A stretch of DNA of 64,000 nt. It comes from Spirosoma arboris (GTDB lineage: Bacteria; Bacteroidota; Bacteroidia; Cytophagales; Spirosomataceae). The stretch lies in NCBI RefSeq assembly GCF_009754945.1, contig NZ_WPIN01000006.1, positions 414,526-478,525 on the forward strand, given 5' to 3'. Shown in pieces: positions 42,907-50,649 of the stretch. The notes below the pieces were generated by a model. That model saw only the letters and a list, made by a program, of their open reading frames with translations. It did not search any database and was not told the origin of the DNA. A program made the translations under genes and the position numbers. Within the stretch, counting starts at the first letter, position 1; each line of letters begins with the position of its first letter.

Positions 42907-43698
42907 ATGTACGTTAAACCCAAAAAAGAACTCGGTCAGCATTTTCTGAAAGACCTTAGCATTGCTCAACGTATTGCTGAATTGCTGACCGGACATGGTG
43001 AATATAAAAAAGTCCTTGAAATTGGGCCGGGCATGGGCGTTTTGACTCAGTTTGTCTTGAACGATACACGCTTCGAGACCTATGTGATCGAGATTGACCG
43101 CGAATCAGTGGACTATCTCAAACTGAATTTTCCCGCATTGGATGGTCATATTTTACCCGCCGATTTTCTGAATATTCGGCCCGATTTGCTCCCGACTAAA
43201 CAGCCCGATAGTACAGAACTGTTTGCCATCATTGGCAACTTTCCCTATAATATTTCGACCCAGATTCTTTTTAAAGTGCTGGACATGCGCGATCGTGTCC
43301 CCGAAGTTGTGGGCATGTTCCAGCGCGAAGTGGCCCGACGAGTAGCATCGGGGCCGGGCAATAAAGATTACGGAATCCTGAGTGTATTGCTGCAAGCCTG
43401 GTACGATATCAAGTATGAATTCACGGTCGATCCAGACGTATTCAATCCGCCACCCAAGGTGCATTCGGGTGTTTTATCACTTCGACGTAATACGGTCACC
43501 GATCTCGGCTGTGATTTTCGGAAATTCACACAAGTAGTGAAGCACGGCTTTAGTCAGCGACGAAAAACGCTTCGTAATGCGCTGAAACCCCTAAATCCAC
43601 CCGAAGCGGCCTTAGCCAGCCTGTTCATGGATAAACGCGCCGAGCAATTAAGCGTGGCACAGTTTGTGGAATTAACGAGATTGATGTATGATATATGA
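42907..43698 (+). CDS. rsmA: 16S rRNA (adenine1518/1519-N6)-dimethyltransferase
   Basis: A 263-residue class I methyltransferase that dimethylates two adjacent adenines in helix 45 of 16S rRNA. The N-terminus KPKKELGQHFLKD is the family start, the SAM-binding motif I is VLEIGPGMGVLTQF, and the catalytic motif is NFPYNIS. The C-terminal small domain has VVKHGFSQRRKTLRNALK. I chose 42907 because the family begins here and a -7 promoter box precedes it. The stop TGA lies in a hairpin that also covers the following intergenic stretch. Confidence 0.95.
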   Translation: MYVKPKKELGQHFLKDLSIAQRIAELLTGHGEYKKVLEIGPGMGVLTQFVLNDTRFETYVIEIDRESVDYLKLNFPALDGHILPADFLNIRPDLLPTKQPDSTELFAIIGNFPYNISTQILFKVLDMRDRVPEVVGMFQREVARRVASGPGNKDYGILSVLLQAWYDIKYEFTVDPDVFNPPPKVHSGVLSLRRNTVTDLGCDFRKFTQVVKHGFSQRRKTLRNALKPLNPPEAALASLFMDKRAEQLSVAQFVELTRLMYDI

Positions 43699-43757
43699 TA
43701 TAGGATGTATGCCGGGAGCTATCGGCCATTACTTATATATCATATATCCTATATCAT
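43695..43757. repeat. AT-rich hairpin spanning the rsmA stop codon
   Basis: ATGATATAGGATGTATG (43695-43711) pairs with CATATATCCTATATCAT (43741-43757) with one mismatch; outer ATGTATGAT repeats extend it. The rsmA stop at 43696-43698 is inside the stem. Loop of about 29 nt. Between rsmA and mgtE, it may reduce co-transcription. Confidence 0.6.
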
Positions 43758-43767
43758 ACATCAGAAA

Positions 43768-45120
43768 ATGACTTTCGAACTCACAAAAGACTATCTCGAT
43801 CATATACAATCAGCTATTGAAGCGGGTGATGAGACACTGCTTCGGACTGAGATGGAGGAGTTGTTTCCGGCTGATATTTCGGGAATTCTGGATGAGCTGG
43901 AGCCCGAATCAGCGCACTACCTGCTGAGTCTGTTGGATAAATCGGTCGGGGCAGAAATTCTCGCCAATAGTGATCCCACGATACGTACCGATCTGCTCAA
44001 ACTTTTCTCGTCAGAAGAACTCGCTCCCTTCATCAATCAGATGGATTCTGATGATGCCGTGGATTTGTTGAACGAGCAGCCGATTCAGATACGGGAAGAG
44101 GTAATCGGTTTTCTGGAAGATCGGGAGCAGGCTCGCTTTATTCTGGATTTGCTGCACTACGAAGACGGTGTTGCGGGTAGCCTAATGCAGAAGGAGTTGA
44201 TCAAAATCAGTGTCAATCTGACGGTCAATGCCTGCATCGAAGAAATCAGGCAACAAGCCGAAGATGTCGAAAATGTGTATGCCGTTTACGTCGTCGATGA
44301 GGTGGGTAAACTGCTCGGCCTGATATCGCTGAAGAAAATCGTACTGGCTCGAAAAAATGCCAAAATCGCTGATCTCTACGACGAGGATGTCGTGTTTGTA
44401 GAAACCTATCGTCCCGTTGCCGAAGTAGCTGAGTTGATGCAGAAGTATGATTTGGATGCTATTCCGGTTGTGAATGTGCAGCAACGTTTGCTCGGTCGTA
44501 TTACGATCGATGACGTGGTCGACGTAATTACCGAACAGGCCGAAGAAGATATTCAGGTCATTTCGGGTCTCTCGGGCGAAGTAGAAGAGGATGATAATGT
44601 CTGGCAACGCTCTAAAGTGCAGCTGCCCTGGCTCGTAGCCGGTGCAGTTGGAAGTTTGCTGGCAGCAACGGTTATCAACGGATTTCAGAGTGAACTTGGG
44701 AAAGTAGCGGCTCTGGCTGCCTTTATTCCCATCATTGGGTCGACTGGTGGCAATGTAGGTATTCAAACGTCGTCGCTTATTCTGCAAAGTCTGACAGATA
44801 CTACGGGCCTCAGCATGACCATGGCGAAACGACTGGTACGAACGCTATTGGTCGCTATTATCAATGGCTTAGTCGTAGGCTTGATTGCGGGCACATACAC
44901 ATTCATTATCGGCGAACCACGTCTATTTTTTGTTGTTGCTACTTCGCTGCTGGCGGTAGTGTTACTGGCGTCGTTTATGGGGACAGTTACGCCCCTGTTG
45001 CTCAATCGGATAGGGATCAATCCAGCAGTGGCATCAGGGCCGTTTATCACAACGGCAAACGACTTGATTGGCATCGGTGTCTATTTTATGATTGCCCAAT
45101 GGTTGCTGGTTGAGGTTTAA
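43768..45120 (+). CDS. mgtE: Magnesium transporter MgtE
   Basis: A 450-residue Mg2+ channel from the ATG at 43768. The N domain is residues about 1-130 (LFPADISGILDELEPESAHY), two CBS domains cover about 130-255 (GLISLKKIVLARKNAKIADL, AIPVVNVQQRLLGRITIDDV), and the five-helix membrane domain starts near 295 (LPWLVAGAVGSLLAA) and includes GSTGGNVGIQTSSL, with pore residues near GGNVGIQ. The cytoplasmic domains close the channel when Mg2+ is bound. The frame upstream is only open by chance. Confidence 0.95.
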   Translation: MTFELTKDYLDHIQSAIEAGDETLLRTEMEELFPADISGILDELEPESAHYLLSLLDKSVGAEILANSDPTIRTDLLKLFSSEELAPFINQMDSDDAVDLLNEQPIQIREEVIGFLEDREQARFILDLLHYEDGVAGSLMQKELIKISVNLTVNACIEEIRQQAEDVENVYAVYVVDEVGKLLGLISLKKIVLARKNAKIADLYDEDVVFVETYRPVAEVAELMQKYDLDAIPVVNVQQRLLGRITIDDVVDVITEQAEEDIQVISGLSGEVEEDDNVWQRSKVQLPWLVAGAVGSLLAATVINGFQSELGKVAALAAFIPIIGSTGGNVGIQTSSLILQSLTDTTGLSMTMAKRLVRTLLVAIINGLVVGLIAGTYTFIIGEPRLFFVVATSLLAVVLLASFMGTVTPLLLNRIGINPAVASGPFITTANDLIGIGVYFMIAQWLLVEV

Positions 45121-45181
45121 GAAAAGCCCCAACTCGTTATCCGCATATCATAATTCACACGTATATCGTAACTTAGAGTAA

Positions 45182-45460
45182 ATGCCTAAACTTTTAATTT
45201 ATCAGGCTGTCTGGATATTCACTATTTTCGGTACAGATATATTCGAGAACCGGATGCATGTGCATGTAGGCCGCAAAGGCACCGAAAAGCTTTGCAAAAT
45301 CTGACTGGAACCGAATGTGGAAATTTCCAAATCAGGTGAATTGTCAACAAGTGAGCAACGAGAGGTTTTACAAATAACAGAGTTATATAAAGAGGAGTTA
45401 ATTAAACAATGGCAACAGTTTTTGAGCGGACAAAAAATTGAAATACTAAAAATTAATTAA
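45182..45460 (+). pseudogene. DUF4160 gene with in-frame TGA (TGG to TGA at codon 41)
   Basis: ATG at 45182 opens a 93-codon frame to TAA at 45460 with one in-frame TGA at 45302-45304. Before it: FGTDIFENRMHVHVGRKGTE; after it: LEPNVEISKSGELSTSEQRE and ITELYKEELIKQWQQFLSG. DUF4160 proteins have a conserved (K)(F/I)WLEP(N) at this spot, and TGA replaces the TGG Trp codon exactly, so a single G-to-A change broke the gene. Both halves are otherwise intact. The next gene, DUF2442, starts 1 nt after the stop, the usual DUF4160-DUF2442 pair order. Confidence 0.8.
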
Positions 45461-45461
45461 C

Positions 45462-45740
45462 ATGGTCAGCATAAAACAACAAGTGGAAGGCTATTGGAAT
45501 GTTGTACCTAAAGTACAGTCAATTTGTTTTCCAACACCTAATCAACTAAAAGTTGAGCTGGCAGATGGGCGTGCTATTTTGATGCCGCTCGATCGATTCC
45601 CAAGTATTCAAAAATTAACCGCTGAGCAGCGTCAGTGTTGGTATGTATATGGTAATGGTTTTTCTTTTGACGATGCTGATGAAGTTATTCATATCGAGCA
45701 AATCTTAGGGAATTTCGATACGTATCGACATGAGCCTTAG
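45462..45740 (+). CDS. DUF2442 protein, partner of the broken DUF4160 gene
   Basis: A 92-residue protein with the family core ADGRAILMPLDRFPSIQKLT and the end GNGFSFDDADEVIHIEQILG. DUF2442/DUF4160 pairs are widespread and have been proposed to be toxin-antitoxin-like; the DUF2442 partner carries the conserved (W/Y)xxxxxGxxxxWxxLDEDI-like end, here GFSFDDADEVIHIEQIL. The protein is intact. ATG starts 1 nt after the DUF4160 stop, so translation may depend on coupling; the nonsense mutation upstream may lower its expression. Confidence 0.85.
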   Translation: MVSIKQQVEGYWNVVPKVQSICFPTPNQLKVELADGRAILMPLDRFPSIQKLTAEQRQCWYVYGNGFSFDDADEVIHIEQILGNFDTYRHEP

Positions 45741-45761
45741 GTTTGTTTATCACTATTTTAC

Positions 45762-46676
45762 GTGTCGAAAAGCAAAATACGAACCTACAGCACGGAAAAT
45801 TTTCGGGATGCATATATGCAACCCGAACAGAAATTGGACACTATTCTAAAGTCTGATTTTGGGAAGTTTTTTATCGTGGAAGTAGAGAAATTGATTCGCC
45901 TGATCAAACTTCCGGTTCCCCCAATTCGCTCGACAACACATACGCTTATTTACCTCACAGATGGAGAAGCCGTGATGACGATCGGTAGTGAGACGTACAA
46001 GATTTTCAAGAACGAATGTTTAGTTGTGCCCGCTGGTCAGGTGTATTCGTTTAGTAATGTTGACGAGAATCATGGGTATCTGTGCAACTTTCACAACGAC
46101 ATCATTATCGGGAAGTTCGGCAAAAACGAGCTGCTTAAAGACTTCGAATTTTTGCGGGTTTGGGGTAATCCGCGTATCAGTTTAGATAAACAAACGTCAA
46201 AATTTGTCCGTCGTCTGCTCAAACGAATATTACTCGATTATTCGGAAAATGGCCTGATGAATCTGGACATTATTCAATCGTATTTTATCGCATTACTGTG
46301 CGAGTTAAATCGGGTTTATAAACCTGTATCTGTCAGCACTCAGACCAATGCTGTGGGCATCACGAATCGATTTAGAGAACTCCTTGTCGACCGGATAAAA
46401 ACCAGCCATCGGGTAACGGATTACGCATCCGAATTGAACATTACCCCCAACCATCTAAATAAAGCCGTCAGGAAAATTACAGGGAAATCGCCCACTAAGT
46501 GGATTGATGAAGCCATTGTGCTGGAAGCAAAAGTTCTGCTTTATCAGAGTAGTTTGTCTATCAGCGAAATAGCGACCGAAGTCGGCTTGCTTGACGCTTC
46601 CTATTTTAGTCGTCTTTTCAAAAAACAGGAAGGTATTACGCCTTTGGCCTTTCGCAAAATGATTGAAACGTCCTAA
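45762..46676 (+). CDS. AraC-family transcriptional regulator
   Basis: A 304-residue regulator. The N-terminal cupin-like sensing domain (about 40-160) holds THTLIYLTDGEAVMTIGSET and CLVVPAGQVYSFSNVDENHG. The C-terminal double HTH (about 205-300) includes RVTDYASELNITPNHLNKAV and SEIATEVGLLDASYFSRLFK. I use the GTG at 45762, which keeps the usual KIRTYSTENF start; an ATG at 45816 is the alternative. It lies 21 bp after DUF2442 and may regulate the membrane gene at 46789. Confidence 0.88.
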   Translation: MSKSKIRTYSTENFRDAYMQPEQKLDTILKSDFGKFFIVEVEKLIRLIKLPVPPIRSTTHTLIYLTDGEAVMTIGSETYKIFKNECLVVPAGQVYSFSNVDENHGYLCNFHNDIIIGKFGKNELLKDFEFLRVWGNPRISLDKQTSKFVRRLLKRILLDYSENGLMNLDIIQSYFIALLCELNRVYKPVSVSTQTNAVGITNRFRELLVDRIKTSHRVTDYASELNITPNHLNKAVRKITGKSPTKWIDEAIVLEAKVLLYQSSLSISEIATEVGLLDASYFSRLFKKQEGITPLAFRKMIETS

Positions 46677-46788
46677 AAGTCGCGTTGTTAGTCCTAACCT
46701 GAATAACCCGAAGTAGAGACCTTTGTAATACTCTTTTTATTGGATTGGCTTCGCAAAAAAAGCAGGCTAACTTACAGGTTACTGGAAA

Positions 46789-47253
46789 ATGTATTTGCCT
46801 CTATTATTCGTCCATTCTCTTTTTCGCTGGCTGGTTTTAACGAGTTTACTTTACGCGATATTTAGGGCGTATAAGGGCTACACAACCAATGCAGTATTTA
46901 CAAAGGCCGATAATTCTGCACGTCACTGGACGGCCACAATTGCCCATCTGCAATTAACAATTGGCATTATTTTGTACATCAAGAGTCCAGTTGTTAGCTA
47001 TTTCTGGAGTAATTTTAACGATGCCATTAGTCATATTGACACGGCCTTTTTTGGTCTTTTGCACATTTTGCTCATGCTGGTTTCTGTTGTTATTCTGACT
47101 ATTGGCTCTGCCCTAGCCAAACGACGTTTAACTGATCATGAGAAATTCAGAACTATGCTAATTTGGTTTTCAATTGCTTTGTTTATCATCTTTATCGCTA
47201 TTCCGTGGCCATTTTCGCCACTGGCGAATCGGCCTTACTTACGGATATATTAA
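46789..47253 (+). CDS. Four-helix membrane protein, unknown function
   Basis: A 154-residue protein with hydrophobic helices at about 2-25, 45-65, 85-108 and 125-148. It begins MYLPLLFVHSLFRWLVLTSL; HSLFRW has a conserved look. Function unknown; a cytochrome-b-like or DoxX-like small membrane role cannot be told apart here. The box GACCTTTG (46718-46725) before it is the same as that before the DUF4267 gene at 4662. It follows an AraC regulator. Confidence 0.65.
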   Translation: MYLPLLFVHSLFRWLVLTSLLYAIFRAYKGYTTNAVFTKADNSARHWTATIAHLQLTIGIILYIKSPVVSYFWSNFNDAISHIDTAFFGLLHILLMLVSVVILTIGSALAKRRLTDHEKFRTMLIWFSIALFIIFIAIPWPFSPLANRPYLRIY

Positions 47254-47257
47254 TTTT

Positions 47258-47334
47258 TTTTCTGTCATCTCGACGTCAGGAGAGATCTCAAGGTGGCGAT
47301 TTGAGATCTCTCCTGACGTCGAGATGACAGAAAA
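47258..47334. repeat. Perfect 34-bp hairpin (TGTCATCTCGAC family)
   Basis: The arms 47258-47291 and 47301-47334 are perfect reverse complements over 34 nt, starting TTTTCTGTCATCTCGACGTC, with a 9-nt loop. It starts 5 nt after the membrane gene's stop and ends before the DUF3817 gene. T-run on one side, A-run on the other. It resembles an interspersed repeat known from many Bacteroidota genomes (TGTCATTTCGAC...). Confidence 0.85.
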
Positions 47335-47392
47335 TAGAAATCTTACCAATCATAAAAATCTGCCGGTCCGCCGGTGCGGTTCTAACATAACT

Positions 47393-47710
47393 ATGAAAAA
47401 TTTCCTTACAACAAACATTGGCCGTCTGCGGCTGATTGGCCTTTTAGAGGGTATTTCACTACTGGTACTCATCGGTATTGCCGTTCCTGCGAAACACCTT
47501 TTGGGTGACCCAACGCTTGTAAAAGCAATTGGCCCTATTCATGGCGTGCTGTTTCTACTCTTTGTATTCAATACGCTAAGTGTGGGTGTGGAGTATCAAT
47601 GGAAGTTTAAAACCACGACATGGAAAGTACTTCTGGCTTGTCTGGTTCCATTTGGTACGTTCTACATCGACAGGAAAATACTGAGCAAAATAGAACCGAC
47701 AGCTGACTAG
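47393..47710 (+). CDS. DUF3817-type small membrane protein
   Basis: A 105-residue protein from the ATG at 47393. Three hydrophobic helices; LRLIGLLEGISLLVLIGIAV and KAIGPIHGVLFLLFVFNTL are the DUF3817 signature, and the family is otherwise uncharacterised. The longer frame from 47174 covers the repeat hairpin and the end of the previous gene and is not coding. Confidence 0.8.
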   Translation: MKNFLTTNIGRLRLIGLLEGISLLVLIGIAVPAKHLLGDPTLVKAIGPIHGVLFLLFVFNTLSVGVEYQWKFKTTTWKVLLACLVPFGTFYIDRKILSKIEPTAD

Positions 47711-47752
47711 TTTCATGTGCCGTTGGCGAGGTTTTGTTATCTTGCCTGAGCT

Positions 47753-48286
47753 ATGACCATTCGTTTTGCTACACCTGCCGATGTGCCCGCTATTCTGGCT
47801 ATTTACGCGCCTTTCATTACGGGATCGACCATTACATTTGAATATGACGTACCAATGGTTGCCGAATTTACCGAACGAGTTCAAACCATTCAGCAGCAAT
47901 TTCCATATTTGGTAGCTGAGGTCGACGGGCGATTACTGGGCTACGCGTACGCGTCGAAGCATCGCGACCGAACTGCTTATCAATGGTCGGTAGAAACATC
48001 GGTGTACGTGCACCCAGATGGCCATCGGCAGGGTATTGCACGTGGGCTTTATGCCAGATTATTTGAACTGTTGCGCCGTCAGGGCTACTACAATGCCTAC
48101 GCCGGTATCACTTTACCCAACCATAAGAGCGAATCATTCCATCGATCACTGGGTTTCGAGCATGTTGGTACGTATACCAATATTGGCTATAAACTAGGAG
48201 CATGGCATAGTGTGTCGTGGTTTCAATTACCACTGCAACCCTATCAATCAAACCCGATTGTGCCGATTTCTATAAATAAGTTGTAA
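47753..48286 (+). CDS. GNAT N-acetyltransferase, phosphinothricin-acetyltransferase-like
   Basis: A 177-residue GNAT enzyme: TIRFATPADVPAILAIYAPF at the start, WSVETSVYVHPDGHRQGIAR as the acetyl-CoA motif A (GHRQGIA), and GITLPNHKSESFHRSLGFEH as motif B. The ETSVYVHPDGHRQGIAR form is typical of the PAT/MddA group, which acetylates phosphinothricin, methionine sulfoximine or related amino-acid analogues. Substrate not proven. A strong terminator follows at 48292-48330. Confidence 0.88.
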   Translation: MTIRFATPADVPAILAIYAPFITGSTITFEYDVPMVAEFTERVQTIQQQFPYLVAEVDGRLLGYAYASKHRDRTAYQWSVETSVYVHPDGHRQGIARGLYARLFELLRRQGYYNAYAGITLPNHKSESFHRSLGFEHVGTYTNIGYKLGAWHSVSWFQLPLQPYQSNPIVPISINKL

Positions 48287-48291
48287 GAAGT

Positions 48292-48330
48292 AAAATGGGA
48301 TACAGCGATGACGCTGTATCCCATTTTTAT
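48292..48330 (+). terminator. Strong intrinsic terminator
   Basis: AAAATGGGATACAGCG (48292-48307) pairs perfectly with CGCTGTATCCCATTTT (48312-48327), loop of 4 nt, T-run beyond. Confidence 0.9.
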
Positions 48331-48401
48331 TGATAATCAGGGAGGTAGAATAGTATGATTATCAGGAATAGGTTAGTTGTGTTAAGGAGTAATGTTATGT
48401 A

Positions 48402-48486
48402 ATTGTTAAGAGAATTTATTTCAGGTTATTAAATTGTTAAGAATATCATAGGAATGTTCATGTATTGTTAACCTAACCTAATTTTG
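48402..48486 (+). promoter_or_regulatory. Three ATTGTTAA repeats at 31-bp spacing ahead of a -7 box
   Basis: ATTGTTAA occurs at 48402, 48433 and 48464, each 31 bp apart, i.e. near three helical turns, so all face the same side. The first two continue as GA. A TAATTTTG box at 48479-48486 matches TAnnTTTG. The third repeat covers the region just upstream of the box. The arrangement looks like an activator-binding array for the DUF2490 gene (start 48512). Confidence 0.5.
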
Positions 48487-48511
48487 CCTTACCGTAACAA
48501 ACAGCTTATCT

Positions 48512-49297
48512 GTGAATCGTTTTCTAGTTGCTTTAGGTCTGATCGTTAGTCTACTCATTTCTACTACTGATCGCACACTAGCACAAACCTCTCTCACTCC
48601 CGCGACTCCTTTAGGAAGTTGGTTAATTGCCACAGTTCAGCTACCCGGTGGAGATAAAAAATGGGGCGGTTTCGCTGAACTCCAGGCTCGTAGTAATGGT
48701 ACATTCAGTCAATATTTTTATAATGAACTGAAAGCTGGTGTTAGCTATGATCTTGATAAGAATTTTTCACTGATGGTGGCTGGTGGGCGTTATGCTACCT
48801 ACGATTATCAGGATCTTTCGACTGGCCCACTTAATACCGAAAAGCGTCTTTGGGAGCAACTTATCATCAACCAATATTTGTCACGTCTGAAATTCGAACA
48901 CCGGTATCGCATTGAGCAGCGCTGGTTTACCTATCGTGACGGAACAACGCCGTATCGTAACCGGATTCGTTACCGGATGAATATGTTTGTACCGCTCAAT
49001 AATCGGACGATTACAGACAAGACGGCTTTCCTTTCTCTTTACGACGAAATTTTTGTTAATCCGCTCGGGCCAACGTTTGAACGGAACCGACTTTATGCAG
49101 GGGTAGGGTACCAGTTCGATCAGCACTGGATTATACAACTAGGACTTATCAATCAGACGAATTACAATCCCGCTACGTTTGAAAGTGGTGTATTTACTCC
49201 TCAGCTAGCAACAGGTAAGAACAACATCGTAGTTGGACTAACCTACCGATTGAAGCGCAGTAAAAACTCGGAGAAACTACCTTCGCAACCTGATTAG
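48512..49297 (+). CDS. DUF2490 outer-membrane beta-barrel protein
   Basis: A 261-residue exported protein with GTG start at 48512 (signal LVALGLIVSLLISTTDRTLA). The mature part is a run of amphipathic strands with the family motif GSWLIATVQLPGGDKKWGG and FEHRYRIEQRWF, and ends in a barrel-like VGLTYRLKRS. DUF2490 is an outer-membrane beta-barrel family without a known function. The promoter region shows three phased repeats. The stop lies flush against palindrome copy 3, opposite the two-component gene pair. Confidence 0.85.
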   Translation: MNRFLVALGLIVSLLISTTDRTLAQTSLTPATPLGSWLIATVQLPGGDKKWGGFAELQARSNGTFSQYFYNELKAGVSYDLDKNFSLMVAGGRYATYDYQDLSTGPLNTEKRLWEQLIINQYLSRLKFEHRYRIEQRWFTYRDGTTPYRNRIRYRMNMFVPLNNRTITDKTAFLSLYDEIFVNPLGPTFERNRLYAGVGYQFDQHWIIQLGLINQTNYNPATFESGVFTPQLATGKNNIVVGLTYRLKRSKNSEKLPSQPD

Positions 49298-49383
49298 TTT
49301 TTCTCTGACAGGATTTACAGGATAAAACAGGATTTTTTGACTCTTCGATCCTGTTTTATCCTGTAAATCCTGTCAGAGAAAAA
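49298..49383. repeat. GACAGGATTTACAGGA palindrome, copy 3
   Basis: A perfect 36-bp inverted repeat, arms 49298-49333 and 49348-49383, loop of 14 nt, with T-runs on both outer ends. It exactly fills the gap between the stop codons of two convergent genes (49297 and 49384). Strong bidirectional terminator candidate; same family as 29930-30037 and 37855-37939. Confidence 0.9.
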
Positions 49384-50649
49384 TTAACCTATCCGGGAAA
49401 TGCAGAATTCATGGATGCCACCTGTTTCCCGATACGCAATGTGCAGGCTATAGCTATCGCAAATTTGCCGGACAATAGCCAATCCTAAACCTACCGAATC
49501 GGGGCCAGTGCTTTCCTTCTTGAATCGTTCGAATAATCGTTCGGGGTCTGAGGTCAATTGCCCCCCTGTATTGCTTAAACACAACTGATCGGCCGTTGAG
49601 GTCAACTCAATTCGGCCGTTGGGTTGATTGTGTTTAATGGCGTTATTGACCAGATTCGTTACTAGACTATCGGCTAAAGACGCTGGCAGCTGAACATCAA
49701 ATGGAGCCGTTGTTTGCACTTCTACCGACAACTGCTTGAACGACAACACTTCCTCCATATCAGTCAGTTTTTCGGTTAGCAAGGCCGACAAATCGACTGA
49801 TTGCGTATCGCTAAACTGCCGATTTTCAATTTTAGCCAGCAACAATAAACCCTGATTCAACCGCGAGATGCGTCGGGATGCTTGGTAGATAGACTCAATC
49901 CAGTTCGTCTGGGTTTCGGTGAGTTGTTCGGTCTGAATGAGTTGCTCCACTTTAGCATTGATGAGCGCCAGGGGCGTTTGCATCTCGTGAGAGGCATTTT
50001 CGGTAAACTCTTTCAGGCTCCGAAAATCCTGCTGCATTTTGGCCGCCATTTTCTGCAACACATCGTTCAGTTCATTGAACTCCGTAATTTCCGGCTTGCT
50101 TAATAGCAGTGACGTATCATTGTTGAGGTCGAACTGCTTGATACGTGATAAGGTGTCGTAAAACGGAAGCCAGAGTCGGCCAGAGAGTTTGCGCTGAAAC
50201 CAGAACATGCCCAGCAATAACAGACCCAGAAAGAGCACCATTGCGATGCTGATCACTTCAATAAGCCGGTACGTCTGAATCAGCGACTTACGAATAGAGA
50301 CTCGGTGAACAACGCCATGAATTGGTTCGTAGAACGTCAATTGCCGGAATGGAATCAGTTCATTATCATAGCGGTTTTGGATGAGCGTATCTTTAAAAGC
50401 CTCGGCGATGGGTACACGCTTACTGACCGGCCTGACCTCAATCTTATTCTCAACAAAATACGGCGCACTCGTCCAGGCATTGTGCGTGCGGACATAGGTT
50501 TCAAAGTCCCGCCGTTCTACTTTTAACCGACTTTCGACCTCATCGTAAATCAGAAGTCGAATGATCTGATAAAATGCCAGCCCGGTTAGCAGGTAAATCA
50601 CCAACGAGAATGTCAGGTAAATCTGGTTGGTTTTAGTGAGTAGTTTCAA
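49384..50649 (-). CDS. Two-component sensor histidine kinase
   Basis: A 421-residue membrane kinase. Two transmembrane helices at about 11-33 and 130-150 enclose a roughly 95-residue periplasmic sensor region. The phospho-accepting His is His221 in ENASHEMQTPLALI; the HATPase part has the N-box NLVNNAIKHNQPNGR, G1 at about 380 (ERLFERFKKES), and G2 GLGLAIVRQIC. No clear HAMP, but a linker helix (KQFDLNNDTSLLLSKPEI) leads into the DHp helix. It overlaps the response regulator gene by 4 nt (ATGA), so both are one operon. Signal unknown. Confidence 0.93.
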   Translation of the reverse strand: MKLLTKTNQIYLTFSLVIYLLTGLAFYQIIRLLIYDEVESRLKVERRDFETYVRTHNAWTSAPYFVENKIEVRPVSKRVPIAEAFKDTLIQNRYDNELIPFRQLTFYEPIHGVVHRVSIRKSLIQTYRLIEVISIAMVLFLGLLLLGMFWFQRKLSGRLWLPFYDTLSRIKQFDLNNDTSLLLSKPEITEFNELNDVLQKMAAKMQQDFRSLKEFTENASHEMQTPLALINAKVEQLIQTEQLTETQTNWIESIYQASRRISRLNQGLLLLAKIENRQFSDTQSVDLSALLTEKLTDMEEVLSFKQLSVEVQTTAPFDVQLPASLADSLVTNLVNNAIKHNQPNGRIELTSTADQLCLSNTGGQLTSDPERLFERFKKESTGPDSVGLGLAIVRQICDSYSLHIAYRETGGIHEFCISRIG

